From positions 124,001-188,000 of the forward strand of contig JALJCO010008724.1 in NCBI GenBank assembly GCA_023101725.1: a stretch of 64,000 nucleotides of DNA. Reading direction: 5' to 3'. This document shows, piece by piece, positions 11,445 through 22,800 of this stretch; position 1 is the stretch's first letter, and each line of letters begins with the position of its first letter. The stretch comes from Atherinomorus stipes. Its lineage: Eukaryota > Chordata > Actinopteri > Atheriniformes > Atherinidae. The notes below the pieces were generated by a model that saw only the letters and a list, made by a program, of their open reading frames with translations, was not told the origin of the DNA and did not search any database. The translations under genes were made by a program, and so were the position numbers.

Positions 11445-11850
11445 TAATCTAATTAATTACAGGATTCGTAATTAATTAATCTAATTAATCACATTTTAAT
11501 CCCATATCTGATGAAGCAGTTGTGGGGAACAATGGTCCTCAAGGGCTGCAATCCTTTAACTTTCCATGCAACCCTGCTCCAACACAGCCTATGAAGTTCT
11601 GTACAGTGACTCATTGACACTTCTTCTTCTTCTTCTTCTTCTCTTCCTCCTCCTCCTCTTCGTGTTCATTGGCGGTTGCCAAACAGCTTTAGGTGCATTA
11701 CCGTCACCCACTGCCAGGGTCATTCAGTGGGCCAAATTTAAAATGCTCGTGCATTGAATTGGCATTCTGAATTAATCACTATTTTTTTTAATGCATTAAT
11801 TTGCAGTGTAATTAATTAATCTAATTAACGCGTTAAACTGACAGCCCAAA
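11445..11850. repeat. TAATTAAT-rich inverted repeat (probable MITE)
   Basis: AATTAATCTAATTAAT-type blocks flank the segment in opposite orientation (11449-11497 and 11800-11835), ending with ACGCGTTAAACTGACAGCCC. This AT-palindromic terminus followed by GACAGCCC is common at the ends of fish non-autonomous DNA elements. An internal (CTT)n run lies at about 11621-11645. Confidence 0.5.
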
Positions 11851-11886
11851 TTGGTGCTATACTTAAACATAGATAAATCTACGTAA

Positions 11887-12521
11887 AGGGACATTGTGTA
11901 ATCGGGAGCAGCTCCCTCGTACTTTTCATGCTGCGTTTGCGTGAAACCGGGCAGACCGACGACAGCGGATGCATGTAAAGTTATCACCGGCCTCTATGTG
12001 AAGACGTGGTCCGTCAGTTACAGTGACATCAGTCCACATCTGATTTGTTGTCATGGTGATGTCGTATTGTTTTCCCTGACCCATGTTTTACCGTCTTTCG
12101 CTCGGCTTCATTGATTAAAATGACATCTGGTTTGTTACCAACGGCCGTCTGCCCAACTGCACGTGAACGCAGCATCAGTGAGACGCTGGTTTCTCCCCAC
12201 TGCAGCGCGGTGACTTTTCAAAGACATTGGCCTCATCAAACAACCTCGAACTGAGCTGAAAACTCCGGTGTGTCCGGTGAGTTTCTGTGTTTTCCTACTG
12301 TCACGCTTCTCCTGAACGTAAAAACATGGCGATACAACATGGCAGCCCCCACCGAGCCGCCCCGCTCGATATATAAATGAATGATACGAACGGTGAATTT
12401 AGAACTTAGAGGAGCACTTCAGTTTGTTGATGGGAGTGATTACTGATTAATGAAAAAACACTTTTGAACCAAATAATCAGTTTTTGTGAATAAAACACAG
12501 GAGAACTTACACAATATCCCT
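11887..12521. mobile_element. TTAA-flanked non-autonomous element (family iii), abutting the GPCR stop codon
   Basis: The termini are inverted: AGGGACATTGTGTAA at 11887 and TTACACAATATCCCT ending at 12521. The flanks are GTAA (11883-11886, a decayed TTAA) and TTAA (12522-12525). The interior is non-coding. The right-hand TTAA supplies the stop codon of the - strand receptor gene at 12522. By target site and AGG terminus it groups with the other TTAA elements at 17515, 31883, 39942 and 50175. Confidence 0.75.
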
Positions 12522-13355
12522 TTAAAGCCTCTTGAAACAGAAGAGTTTTCCATTCCTGTGCAGGTAAAGGAGGGGCTGTAAAAATCCACTTGCAAATGCA
12601 ATGCTTATGCAAACACCTAGAGCTCTGTTGAAATTGAACATGCTGATACAACATTGCAGTGGAATAGCAGCCACATAAAAAAGGAAATTGATGGTCAGGG
12701 AAGTCATGATCAGTAGCATCGTCTTTAAGGCCCTTCTCTTTCTTGCATCACCCTTCTTCCTCTGGGGGATTCTCTCCCCTGGCCCTGGGTCTTTCAGAGC
12801 TCTGATGGTGGCCAGGCAGCAAAAGAGCATCACAAAGAAGAACAACAAATTTTGAATAAAAAATCCATAAAGATACAAAGGGTTAAAAAAAGTGTGTGTG
12901 CAATATAAGCAGGAAGCTAATGTTATCAGCCAGTAAACACAACACAGGGTCACTTTGTACCTAAGCGGTTTATACCTGAGGTAAGACACAGGGTGGACAA
13001 CCCCAACATAGCACTCAACACAGATGGAGCATTGGAGCAATGGACGGGCTGTTAGAACAAAGCCAAGTGAAAAGACAAACACTTGGAGATAGAGATATAT
13101 TTTTAGTCTTGAAAAGACAAACAGGCTAAAGCTCAACAAGCAGTAAAGCATCTCTGAAAAAGCCAGGCTCAGAGGAAATAACTCGGAAGCCAGATTATTA
13201 TTGGCTCCTTTTGAAATCAGCCAAATGACACAACCATTCAAAGGGAGACTCAGGATGCTATTAAATACAGTTGAGATAATAGAAATAGTCCTGTCATAAG
13301 ATTGATCCATCTGAGAAAGGATAGACGAACCATTCTCTGCAACCGCGAAGTTCAT
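12522..13355 (-). CDS. Class A GPCR-like seven-transmembrane receptor (fish orphan, paralogue 1)
   Basis: A single coding exon of 277 aa with seven hydrophobic segments (about residues 24-48, 58-82, 90-118, 132-152, 160-185, 210-235 and 240-265) and a basic third intracellular loop (RKKGDARKRRALK). Family landmarks are Cys109/112 before the E/DRY position and PLLYL in TM7. The DRY-type triplet reads Glu114-Cys115-Tyr116, so the near-invariant Arg3.50 is Cys (TGC for CGC). The paralogue at 48308 keeps ERY. A splice acceptor (TATTCCAG) ends 7 nt upstream of the ATG, so a 5' non-coding exon is expected. The TAA stop lies inside a transposon's TTAA duplication. The ligand is unknown. Coupling to G proteins may be impaired or altered. 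Confidence 0.8.
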   Translation of the reverse strand: MNFAVAENGSSILSQMDQSYDRTISIISTVFNSILSLPLNGCVIWLISKGANNNLASELFPLSLAFSEMLYCLLSFSLFVFSRLKIYLYLQVFVFSLGFVLTARPLLQCSICVECYVGVVHPVSYLRYKPLRYKVTLCCVYWLITLASCLYCTHTFFNPLYLYGFFIQNLLFFFVMLFCCLATIRALKDPGPGERIPQRKKGDARKRRALKTMLLIMTSLTINFLFYVAAIPLQCCISMFNFNRALGVCISIAFASGFLQPLLYLHRNGKLFCFKRL

Positions 13356-13440
13356 TTTATATCTGGAATAGAAAAAAGAGCTTTATGATTAATATAAAGT
13401 TGTACAAAGTTACACCTTCAGCCAGAACAAAAACACAAAC

Positions 13441-13540
13441 CTTGTTTCCAACCAGCTGCAGAAGTTCGTAGCCCTGGTTTGTCTGCTATGCAGAGAAGAT
13501 CTGAACTGCTTTAGTCTGATGAGATTCTTATTTAAAGCTC
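13441..13540 (-). promoter_or_regulatory. Candidate 5' non-coding exon and TATA-like promoter of the 12522 receptor
   Basis: Reading the - strand, TTTAAATAAG (about 13530-13540) lies some 30 nt before CAGTTCAG. The presumed exon runs to a donor CAAG|GTTTGTG (exon end 13441, GT at 13440-13439). The paralogous receptor has the same CAAG|GTTTGT donor at 49771. The shared architecture (non-coding exon plus one coding exon) supports the model, but it is unproven. Confidence 0.45.
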
Positions 13541-13909
13541 TCTGTGGTTAAACTCTGAGCTGAAGTATCACTCAGACCCCTCTCTTGTTGGTTCAGGCGG
13601 TGATTTGCCCTCCTGCCTCCAACCTCATCCTATTTATCTTGTCAGCGCACGTGTGATGACGTCCTGCTGAGCCTCTTCACTTTCTCATGTCTGTCTGTCC
13701 TGCTGGCAATCCCATCTCTGTGCGAAAACGCCCTTTAGCTTCTGTAAGGCTGTTTCAGTCTGCAGTAAATCAGGCCATCTCATTTGAACAAAATCTCTTT
13801 TAACTCAGCCTCATTGTTGGCACAATTGAGAACAACATATATACTATATAATTGTAAAAAAGTCTACTAGATGTTAAGTTTATAAGACTTAAAAATGGAC
13901 TGTATGCTT

Positions 13910-14235
13910 ACAGTCGCCCTCAAAATCATTCATACCATCCAATTACAGAAAAGGCTAAATTCACAATAGTAATTTAAATAACAGAAAACCAAAGAAACTA
14001 ATAATGAATAAAAATTTACAAAAGTCTAATTTAGTAAAATAAAATATTGCTTTTGAACTGTGATTGAAAATAATAGTTTTAACACCCCCCCCCCCCAAAA
14101 AAAACAAAACAAAACAAAAACAAACAACAAAACAAAAACAAACAAACAAAAAACAACAAAACAAAAACAAACAAACAAAAAAACAACTCAACAAAACTAT
14201 CCCAGACCTATTAGAGCACCTTTCGCATGAAAAGG
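13910..14235. mobile_element. Tc1/mariner-derived fragment (TACAGTyGTCCTCAAAA family), copy 1
   Basis: The left end ACAGTCGCCCTCAAAATC, then CATTCATACCATCC, matches the ends of the copies at about 21760, 39070, 57680 and 63245. The interior is expanded by poly-C and (A/C)-rich simple sequence at 14085-14190. The right side is truncated after ATTAGAGCACC. It is non-coding. Confidence 0.6.
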
Positions 14236-14890
14236 GCAACCCAATCTCACTCCACAACGTGAAAGTCCTTCGTTGGTCCACAGCACAATACGTATCTATT
14301 TCACAATTTGGCCTCTGAAAACGTAGACTTACTACGTTTGATTTTCCCATTCATTTCTGTAGGTCATGTGACTGCAGAGTTTCTCCCAAGAGAACATGGC
14401 GGATATCCCTTCAGTTTCGGGTGGAAATTGTCATATTTTAAGATTGCAACTCTACCATTGTTTTGATCACTTTTCTAGCAAGAAATATACCCTTTATTTT
14501 CAAATTATGCATTCATTTTATGTATACAATCCATAGATTTTTCATTTCGACTGACATTTTGTCCGGTCTCTCAACAAAATTGTAGAAATACTAAGTTTTT
14601 TCATTTTTTCACTTCAGTGGTTGCAACGCTTTTAACAGTATACTGGAATAAGCCGGTGTTCTTGTAATCAGGCCTAAACACAACTCGATCTCACAGAGGT
14701 ACGTGAAATATGTGGATTATAATGATGTTTCAACACTTATTTCTACTTATTTTCTTATTTCTGGCATTAATCCCTAAATGGGTCCTTCGAAAAAGAAGTT
14801 AAATCTTGACTGCCGGAAAATCTTCCCTTTACTGACCTCCAGTGGTTCAAATTTTGATTTTGCTGGAGGAATGCACAGAAAGAGCCGATG
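14236..14890. other. Intergenic stretch, possible old repeat
   Basis: ATCTCACTCCACAACGTG (14245) and GATCTCACAGAGGTACGTG (14688) look like short related blocks at either end of the segment, which could mark an old element. No coding content was recognised. Confidence 0.35.
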
Positions 14891-15000
14891 ATGAATAAAA
14901 GTCAGCTGTTGACAGGTGCAGACTGGCGACCTGTCCAGGGTGTACCCCACCTCTCGCCTGATTATAGCTGGGATAGGCTCCAGCAACCCCCAGAAAATGA
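14891..15000 (+). repeat. Fish retroelement 3'-region fragment
   Basis: GGCGACCTGTCCAGGGTGTA and GGGATAGGCTCCAGCA are the common interspersed-repeat core seen in many fish genomes. An inverted relative occurs at about 58262-58395. Only about 110 bp is preserved. Confidence 0.55.
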
Positions 15001-16814
15001 CTTACTGACTGTTTACAGGTGCAGGAGGACACACTTACACATAAAAGATGGGGAAATGTTTAACCTGAAACACCTCCAAGCTGCTGCTTTTCATAATAGT
15101 GAAGCTGATTCTCAAAGGAAATTCAAACATACGCAAATGCAGTGCGTACAGTTTATTGAACATCATTTTGGATTTAAATTATTTCCCCAAACAGTCAATA
15201 TGATAAAATATATTTAAAATTCCATAAGTACAAATAAAATGAGATTATAAGAAAACAGAAAAAACAGTCTGACAATGTGAAAGAGGTCACTTTCGTTGGC
15301 TTAATGAATTCCTGGCATGACTAGGAGTTGCATTAACTTTAATGACGCTTCATATCATTTTTAGCATCAGCACAATATTACTGTCTGAGATGGAACCTTA
15401 CAGTCGTACCATAAAGCACTTGTTCATCACTGAACAGTAGACAGACAGTTATGAACAGACTCGTTATCATAGTTTAGCTTTTACCAGCAAGAACTTTTTT
15501 TTTTTTTTTACAAGAGATTAAACTTATTTAAAACAGAGGATGTTTTACTCAGAGCATAATTCGATGTCTTGCCGCTGCAACAGAAAAGAAACTGTTTACT
15601 TTGTTGTTTGAATTAAAGTGAAGAAAACTGATTTCTTTGATTCTACAACAGACAACATCCCTTTATTTAAAGATGATAGCTACAAGTTTAATTCCTCCCC
15701 GCCAGTAGGTGGTGCACTAACACTCGCTTCCTCATAGCAATAGCAACGTTACAGAACTGGCTAATGGTTAATTAGCATGAAGAAATGTTTAGCTTAGATG
15801 CAGGAGGAAAGTGGGAACCTCCTCGGGGCTTTTGAACCCCTTTGCTACCTTCAGCCTCATCCTGCTTCATTTTTTTGTCCACTTGAATTTAAGAAGTAAG
15901 GCAAGGAAGATGATATTTCTACTCATAACAATCGAGCTAGCAACTCCGGAGCTAATGCTGATGGCAAAGAATCTTGACGTTAGCATGGTAATCTGATGTA
16001 AACATCTCCTTTTTGGAACCCTGATAAAACAATTATTTAGATGCTATAAAAAATTTGGGGTAAATATATATAAAAAAAAAAAAAACTGTTGTAGCTATCA
16101 CCTTTTTACTCATTGATTGCCAGACATTTTCAGAGCAGAGTGCTCCATATTGCCAGGATTTTTAAGCATTTTCACTGATTTTTTTGAGAGCCACAGAATA
16201 TTGTGTACAATGCCAAACTACCAAAGGAAAGCTTAGACTCTGTTCTTTTATCAGAAAACAAAACAAACAAAGAAATGTTTCTAGCTTTTTCTGTTCTTAA
16301 GTAATGTGCAGTAGAGCAGGGGGTAGTTGCAGCAAAAACGCTTTTTTCACTAAAACACAGAGAAAACAAATGTATTATGCAGCAATGCGCTTCAAGTGTA
16401 AAAGTAACCTTGATGCCAGTATTTTTTACTTTATTGACAACATCTGAACAGTTGTTTGCTTCTATGAAACAACAAAAACAACACTGAGAAAAGCATTTAG
16501 TGGCCAAATAATTATTCATTAGCTTTATAAGCCACAAGTTTGTTTCACAACATAACGTTTGACAGAAACGCCTCTCTTTCTATCCCTCACTCCCTTATTC
16601 CTTCTGTCCATACACTTCTGCTCTGCTTACGGGAGTCACCCCCCTTTTTGACCACACATTTTTTTAAGCTTGTGTGACACTGCCATCTACTGGATTAGAT
16701 GAAAATTACAGAAATAAAAATGATCAACACTTGTTTTTCTCTGACAAGCTCTGCCAGTGTCCTGCAGCTCCTCCCATTCAAACCTGCATATAGCCATGAC
16801 TGGTAGCCAGTGAG
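15001..16814. other. 3'-flanking and intergenic region downstream of the TRIM gene
   Basis: No coding feature was recognised. The part next to the TRIM stop codon (about 16400-16814) is a plausible 3' UTR. AT-rich homopolymer runs occur near 15497 and 16072. Confidence 0.4.
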
Positions 16815-19800
16815 TTAAGTGTACGGCATGGTGTTCTGCCTTAGTTGGCAGAGGGTTACTGAGGAGCCCACACCAAAACCAGCATACAGAGGCTCACTGA
16901 ACTGAGCCTTAAATCTGTGGATGAGCTGCATCGATTCTGAAACTGAATAAAAAGCCAAAGTGCTGCCTGCACAGTCCAGGTATACGCCTATTCGTGTAGC
17001 CCTGGGAGCATCAGGAAGGTCTCTGTCTGCTTTGTTGTGCCAGGCTGAGTAGCCCGAGTCGGAGCAGAGGAGGCTCCAGGACTTGTCGTTGTAGCCCAGC
17101 AGGCTGTGGGAATTCTTGCCCTTGCGGCTGATGCTCTTGTAGGCCACCCCTACAGAGAACTCCCCACCCCACTCGGCCTCCCAGTAAAATCTGAAACCAG
17201 ACAGAGGCTCCTTGCACAGCACTTGGGAGAAGCCATCGAAGCGTTCTGGATGATCTGGGTAAAACTGGACCGTCTTCTTTCGGGTGACTCTTTGATTCCC
17301 ATCTGACAGGACTAGCTCTTTGTAGACCGTGTTTGGATCAAAGGACATCTTGCATGAATCTGAGCAAAATAACCACAGCAAATGTTTTTTCTTTCAATTA
17401 TGTATAATAAAGCATCAGGATTTCCTGTATATGTGCTCATCAAAAAAAAGTAAAATTTGCTGTAAAAGGGGGGAAAAGAAAAGAAATACACATGGTATAA
17501 CTGTATTTACTTAAAAGGGAAGTTCAGAATTTTTGACAAAGTGCCTCATTGACAAGTGAGCCAGAATGCTACTTATCACTGAGGACAGTTTCAACATATT
17601 TCATCCCGTTATTCTAGTTCCAGGAAGTTGCTGATGCTAATGCTAGTGGAAGTCAATAGGAATCTGCTAGCCTGTCATGAAAACCAATCTTATCCACTCC
17701 ACAGAAGATCCGAGGCAAATCAGCAAACCTATCTGTGTAGATGTCGTATTTAACTAGTAAACTCATGTGTTTAAAAAGTAAAACTAGCCTTGTATGACAA
17801 ATTTTGCATTACACATTGAGGAACTAGTTTCTTATCAGTTTACTACTTTGCCAGTGTATTTTGGTTCATAGAGACATGGTGACAGTTAGTTTGATGAAAA
17901 AAAGTTCGAAGTCATCTTCAAAATCCGACATATCCTCATGCCTTTCAGACGCGGCCGTATTTTAGACTATATTTGTGTAATCAAATTCCATCAGCAGATG
18001 CTATCACTCTGCTGCCAAATACAGGAAGTAAAATTTTGCAAAGTGTCTCAGCAGCAACAATCAAAATGCAACGAAATACAGGTTAGTTTTATTTGTAACA
18101 TTATTCTGTTTACACGGCATTTACACAGATAGTCTTAAGTTAAAAATGATTTGCCTTGAATGTTCTGTGGAGTGGATGAGGTTGCTATTAATGACAAGCT
18201 ATCGGATTCCTATTGACTTGCACTAGCATTAGCATTGGTGACCCACTGGAAGTAGAATAACGGAATGAAATATGTTGAAACCATTTTTAGTGATATGTAG
18301 CATTCTGGCTCACTTGAAAATGATGTCAAAAATCTTGAACTTCCCCTTTAAGAACAGGAAAAGGTAAAGAATGAAGTGAAACTTTACTTACATTTCAAAA
18401 AGTCTGCTCTGGTTTTTGGGTCTTGAAAATCTCCCCTCGAAGGAACTGCGTGGATATAAAAACATTAATCGTCTTGTTTGCTAAATATAATTGTTTGTTC
18501 TTAAATTAGAAGAAAAAAAAATCTGTGATTCATTTGCCAGAAACTTACCTTTGAGCCGTTTGTCTCCATTTCTTGGCAGCAGTATGTAGACAGGAGTTTC
18601 ACTGACTGTGAGGATTTTCTGCATTAGATTCACCTGGTACACTAGATTACTTCAAGGTACTGACAGTAAATGAATATTATCAAGAACTCACCTGTTTTGG
18701 AGATTTTGCTCAGCTCCTTTTTACAGATGTCATCCAGATTTTCTTTCATTTCTGTGGCTGTTTTGCTTATTTCTCCAAAGGAGAACTGAGGGTTGATGAG
18801 CACTTTGGGCACCATGGCTTCAGGAGGAACACATAGGGTTGGAAAATTCTGTTTTCACAGGAAAAAAGTGTTTTTCAGCAAATGCATTTCACAAAGTCAA
18901 TAACTAAAATGTTAAAAGATAGCTGAAGTCAGCACATAGATATTGATACAGAAGTCTTGAGTATTGGAAGCTGAGACCTTTTACTACAGCAGGGTATTTG
19001 GCCATATTAAGGGAAAAAAATAGACTTTGAGAATAAAGTTGTGACACTACGAGAAAATGTTGTGATTTTATGAGAAAAAAAGGCATTTTACAAGGCTAAA
19101 GTAATTTTATGAGAAAGTGGTAATTGTACTAGTTAGGCAAGGCAAGTTTATTAGCACGTTTCATGTTGGACAATTCAAAGTGCTTTACATAAAACATTGT
19201 GAGCTAAAGGAAGAAAAAAAAGGTAGAAGCATGATCTGAAATCAAAAAAGCATAGATTTTAAATTTTGAATAACATCTATGTAAATGCAGCTAAGAACAG
19301 GTGGGTCTTCAACCTGGATTTAAATAAACTAAGTGTTTCAGCTGATCTGAGACGTTCTGGGAGTTTGTTCCAGACATGTGGAGCATAGAAGCTGAACGCA
19401 GCTTCTCCATGTCTGGTTCTGACTCTGGGAACTGATAAAAGACCGGATCCAGATGACCTGAGGGGTCTAGTAGGTTCATACTGGGTCAAGAGGTCACTGA
19501 TGTATTTTGGGCCTAAACCATTCAGAGCTTTATAGACCAGCAGCAGAACTTTAAAGTCTATTCTCTGACGGACCGGCAGCCAGTGTAAAGACCTGAGAAC
19601 TGGACTGATGTGGTCCACTTTTCTGGTCTTGGTGAGAACTCGGGCAGCAGAGTTCTGAATGAGCTGCAGCTGTTTAACTGATTTTTTAGGTAGACCAGTA
19701 AAGACGCTGTTACAGTAGTCAAGCCGACTGAAGATGAATGCATGGACTAGTTTTTCCAGATTTTCCTGAGACATCAGATCTTTTATCCTTGAGATGTTCT

Positions 19801-22800
19801 TCAGGTGATAGTCGGCTGATTTAGTGATCACTTTGATGTGTTTTTCAAAGTTTAGGTCTGAGTCCATCACTACACCCAGATTTCTGGCCTGGTTGGTGGT
19901 TTTTAGGTGTATAGACTGAAGTTCTGTGACAACCTGCAGTTGTTTCTCTTTGGCTCTAAAAACAATCACCTCAGTTTTGTTTTTGTTCAGCTGAAGAAAG
20001 TTGAGGCACATCCAGTCATTAATCTCATCAATACATTAACCAAGAGCGTTTACAGGGTCCCGGTCTCCTGGTGACACTGTAATATATAGCTGTGTGCCAT
20101 CTGCGTAGCTATGGTAACTAATATTGTTGTTCTTTAAAAGCTATTGAGTGGACAAAGGAAACACACGAGAGTGCAGCACAGTTAACGTCAAGCGCTATTA
20201 AATTTAAACTGTTTCATGTTTTTAGGTCATAAACCCTACAGTTTATGTTTTAGGCATTAACTGTAGGGTTATGCCTCCATGCAAAACCCTATAGTCGACC
20301 GGTTCCGGCCAGTTCCCCCTCCTCAGAAGCAGCGCTTTCCTCGAAGTCCGTCTGGTTCTTATTGCAGAACAGATTAATTTTCTTGCAGATTCTTTTCAAA
20401 GTCCTGATACTAATGACAATGTGGTGCTGATGTACCATGAGATTGAACATCTCCTGGTCTGTAAAACCTATGCTGAAGTACATCTTCAAATGCTCCACGG
20501 CCCTCTTTTTTTTTTATCAACTTTCCTTTCCTAAATTTAAAAAAATCAAGACTTTATTTTCATAAATTAACAACTTTTTTTCTTGTTATAATGTACCTGT
20601 GTTGCTCTCCCGTGTATTTCCATTGTCCACTGACTAGTACAATTATCACTTTATTCTCTTAAAATTACTTTATTCTCGTAAATTTACAACTTAAGTCTTG
20701 TAAAATAATGAGTTTTCTCTTAAAATGATTACTTTTTTCTTGTGATATTGCAACTTTATTCTCAAAGTTTGTAGAGAATGTATTGAGATTACAACCCAAT
20801 GTGATTTTCTCTGCTCGGGTTTTAAGTTTTAAAGGAACTAGACAAACCGGTTCCACATGTAATGTCACAGGTTTCACATGTGATTATACTGTATAGCTTT
20901 GACATGGGAATTTACACAGGCTTCATATGTCGTTATTACCATGAAATTAATTTTAAAGTTAATGTTGTTTTTCATTGTTGTAAAAATTTAATAAGATATA
21001 TAGACATGAACGCTAAATGCTGTTTAATTCTCCAACACCTGCAAAAAGTGAATGTTGTCCTCTGTTTCCAGGATCTGTCGCAGCTCTGCGTCTCGGCGTT
21101 GCAGCTCCATTATCTCCTGCTCCAGGCGTTCCACGTAGCCCTCAGCTTGTAGCATGGCTGCCTGCATGTTTGCCATTATCATCTGACTGATTTCAGACTT
21201 CCAGCGCTCAACCGCCTGCAGCATTTCATGGAAGGTCTTATCGCTCTCTGTCTGTGCTCGCTGGGCAGCATTCTGAAAAATAAAGCCAGTTTGTTTGGAG
21301 CTTTTAGGCACAAATGACATCACACCAGGCCACATTACCATTCCATATGGAGCAGGTTATTTTTTTTACAGTTAAATATGTTTTCTTACTTTTAGCACAT
21401 CCACATTATGCTTGAGCTCCTGCAGCTCCTTCAACCTGTCCGAAATGATGTGCTGCACTTCAGACTGGGTGACCACCAGAACTTTCTGATGGAAAACAAA
21501 CATAAAGACAAGGAGTCAGGATTTTGTACATCTTTCTATAAGAGCTATCAGATTTTAGTTCCAGTCGCACCACAAAACTGATTATGAATCAACTTCTGAA
21601 CCAGATTTAAATAGGCCACTGGGTATAAACTAAAGATAAACTAACACATCAGATGGCCGATATTTTAGGCCAATATTTGCATGTTTGCATCGGCCAATAC
21701 GTTGGATGTGTTGGCTGATACCCCCACTTGGCATAATTTACAGAAATTTACAATTTACAAAATTTTTCATACCCTCCAATTTAAGGAAAATAATCAGCTG
21801 TCAGTAAAATAGGTCTAAATTGACTAAATCATAAATAAAAATTTCTGTGAAAATCATGACATTAATTTTGAATTTTGGTTTGAAAGAAATATTAAAAACA
21901 AACAAAAAAAAAAAAAGCAAACAAGCATGTTTACTTTCTAAAATTTTGAGGAGGAACACTTTGAAGCAATTATTGTAATCAGGTGTTTTCTCTATTGTTC
22001 AAAAAGACTTTTGCACCTGCTGACAGAAGATTTGGTCCACTGTTCACGGGGAAGGTGGTGTCATGTATCTAAGACAGTTTTGTTCATTTGGGTTTTTTTT
22101 TTTTTTACATTATTATTTCCTACCACAATCCAAAAGCAATAATTCATTTCACTAAAGAATAATTTTGTGAATTTTTATTCATTACTTTTTTTTTGTTTCT
22201 TGTTATTTGAATTACTATTGCAAATCTAGCCTGTTCTTTAATTGGAGGGTATGAATAATTTTTAGGACGACTGTGTATATGAATGTATGTATGTATGAAT
22301 GTGTGTTTATATATATATATATATATATAGGGGTGCAACAATACATATATTCGTATCGAACCGTGACCACGTGAACTACTCGTTCAATGACATTCAGATG
22401 TGGCATTTGGAACTACTTTGATGGTCTTCAATGTTAGGTATGACTCTAATGGTAAGCCATTGCGGACACAAGTACAATGGTTGAAAGAGGCATACATTTT
22501 TATGTATTAAAAAAAATATCAAATCCTTACATATGCGTCAAGGAAGAACATCCTTTTGTCTTGGATAAGTGATAGACCTCCAACCAAATCAAATTGGCAT
22601 AAAATAATTATGGAATGTTTTCCCCTTGAAAATACCTGACTTGTCTGGTTCATTCTTCAGAGGGACAGTTTATGGACACTTGGACTCCTTATCTTAAGTT
22701 TGCCAACCTTGCAGTGGCTTCAATACTCTCAGGTATGGTCCTTAACTAGTTTGAAGCTCTTCGCAAGTATTATGTTGTCATTGTACTAACCAGATGCATG

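Noticed and set aside
14064..14350. Open frames rich in Lys/Gln/Asn or Phe/Cys
   Set aside because: Produced by the CAAAA simple-sequence tract. No coding signal.
19277..20011. 244-codon frame considered as a host gene inside the TRIM intron
   Set aside because: The text is unmistakably a LINE reverse transcriptase C terminus with a mutated catalytic loop upstream.
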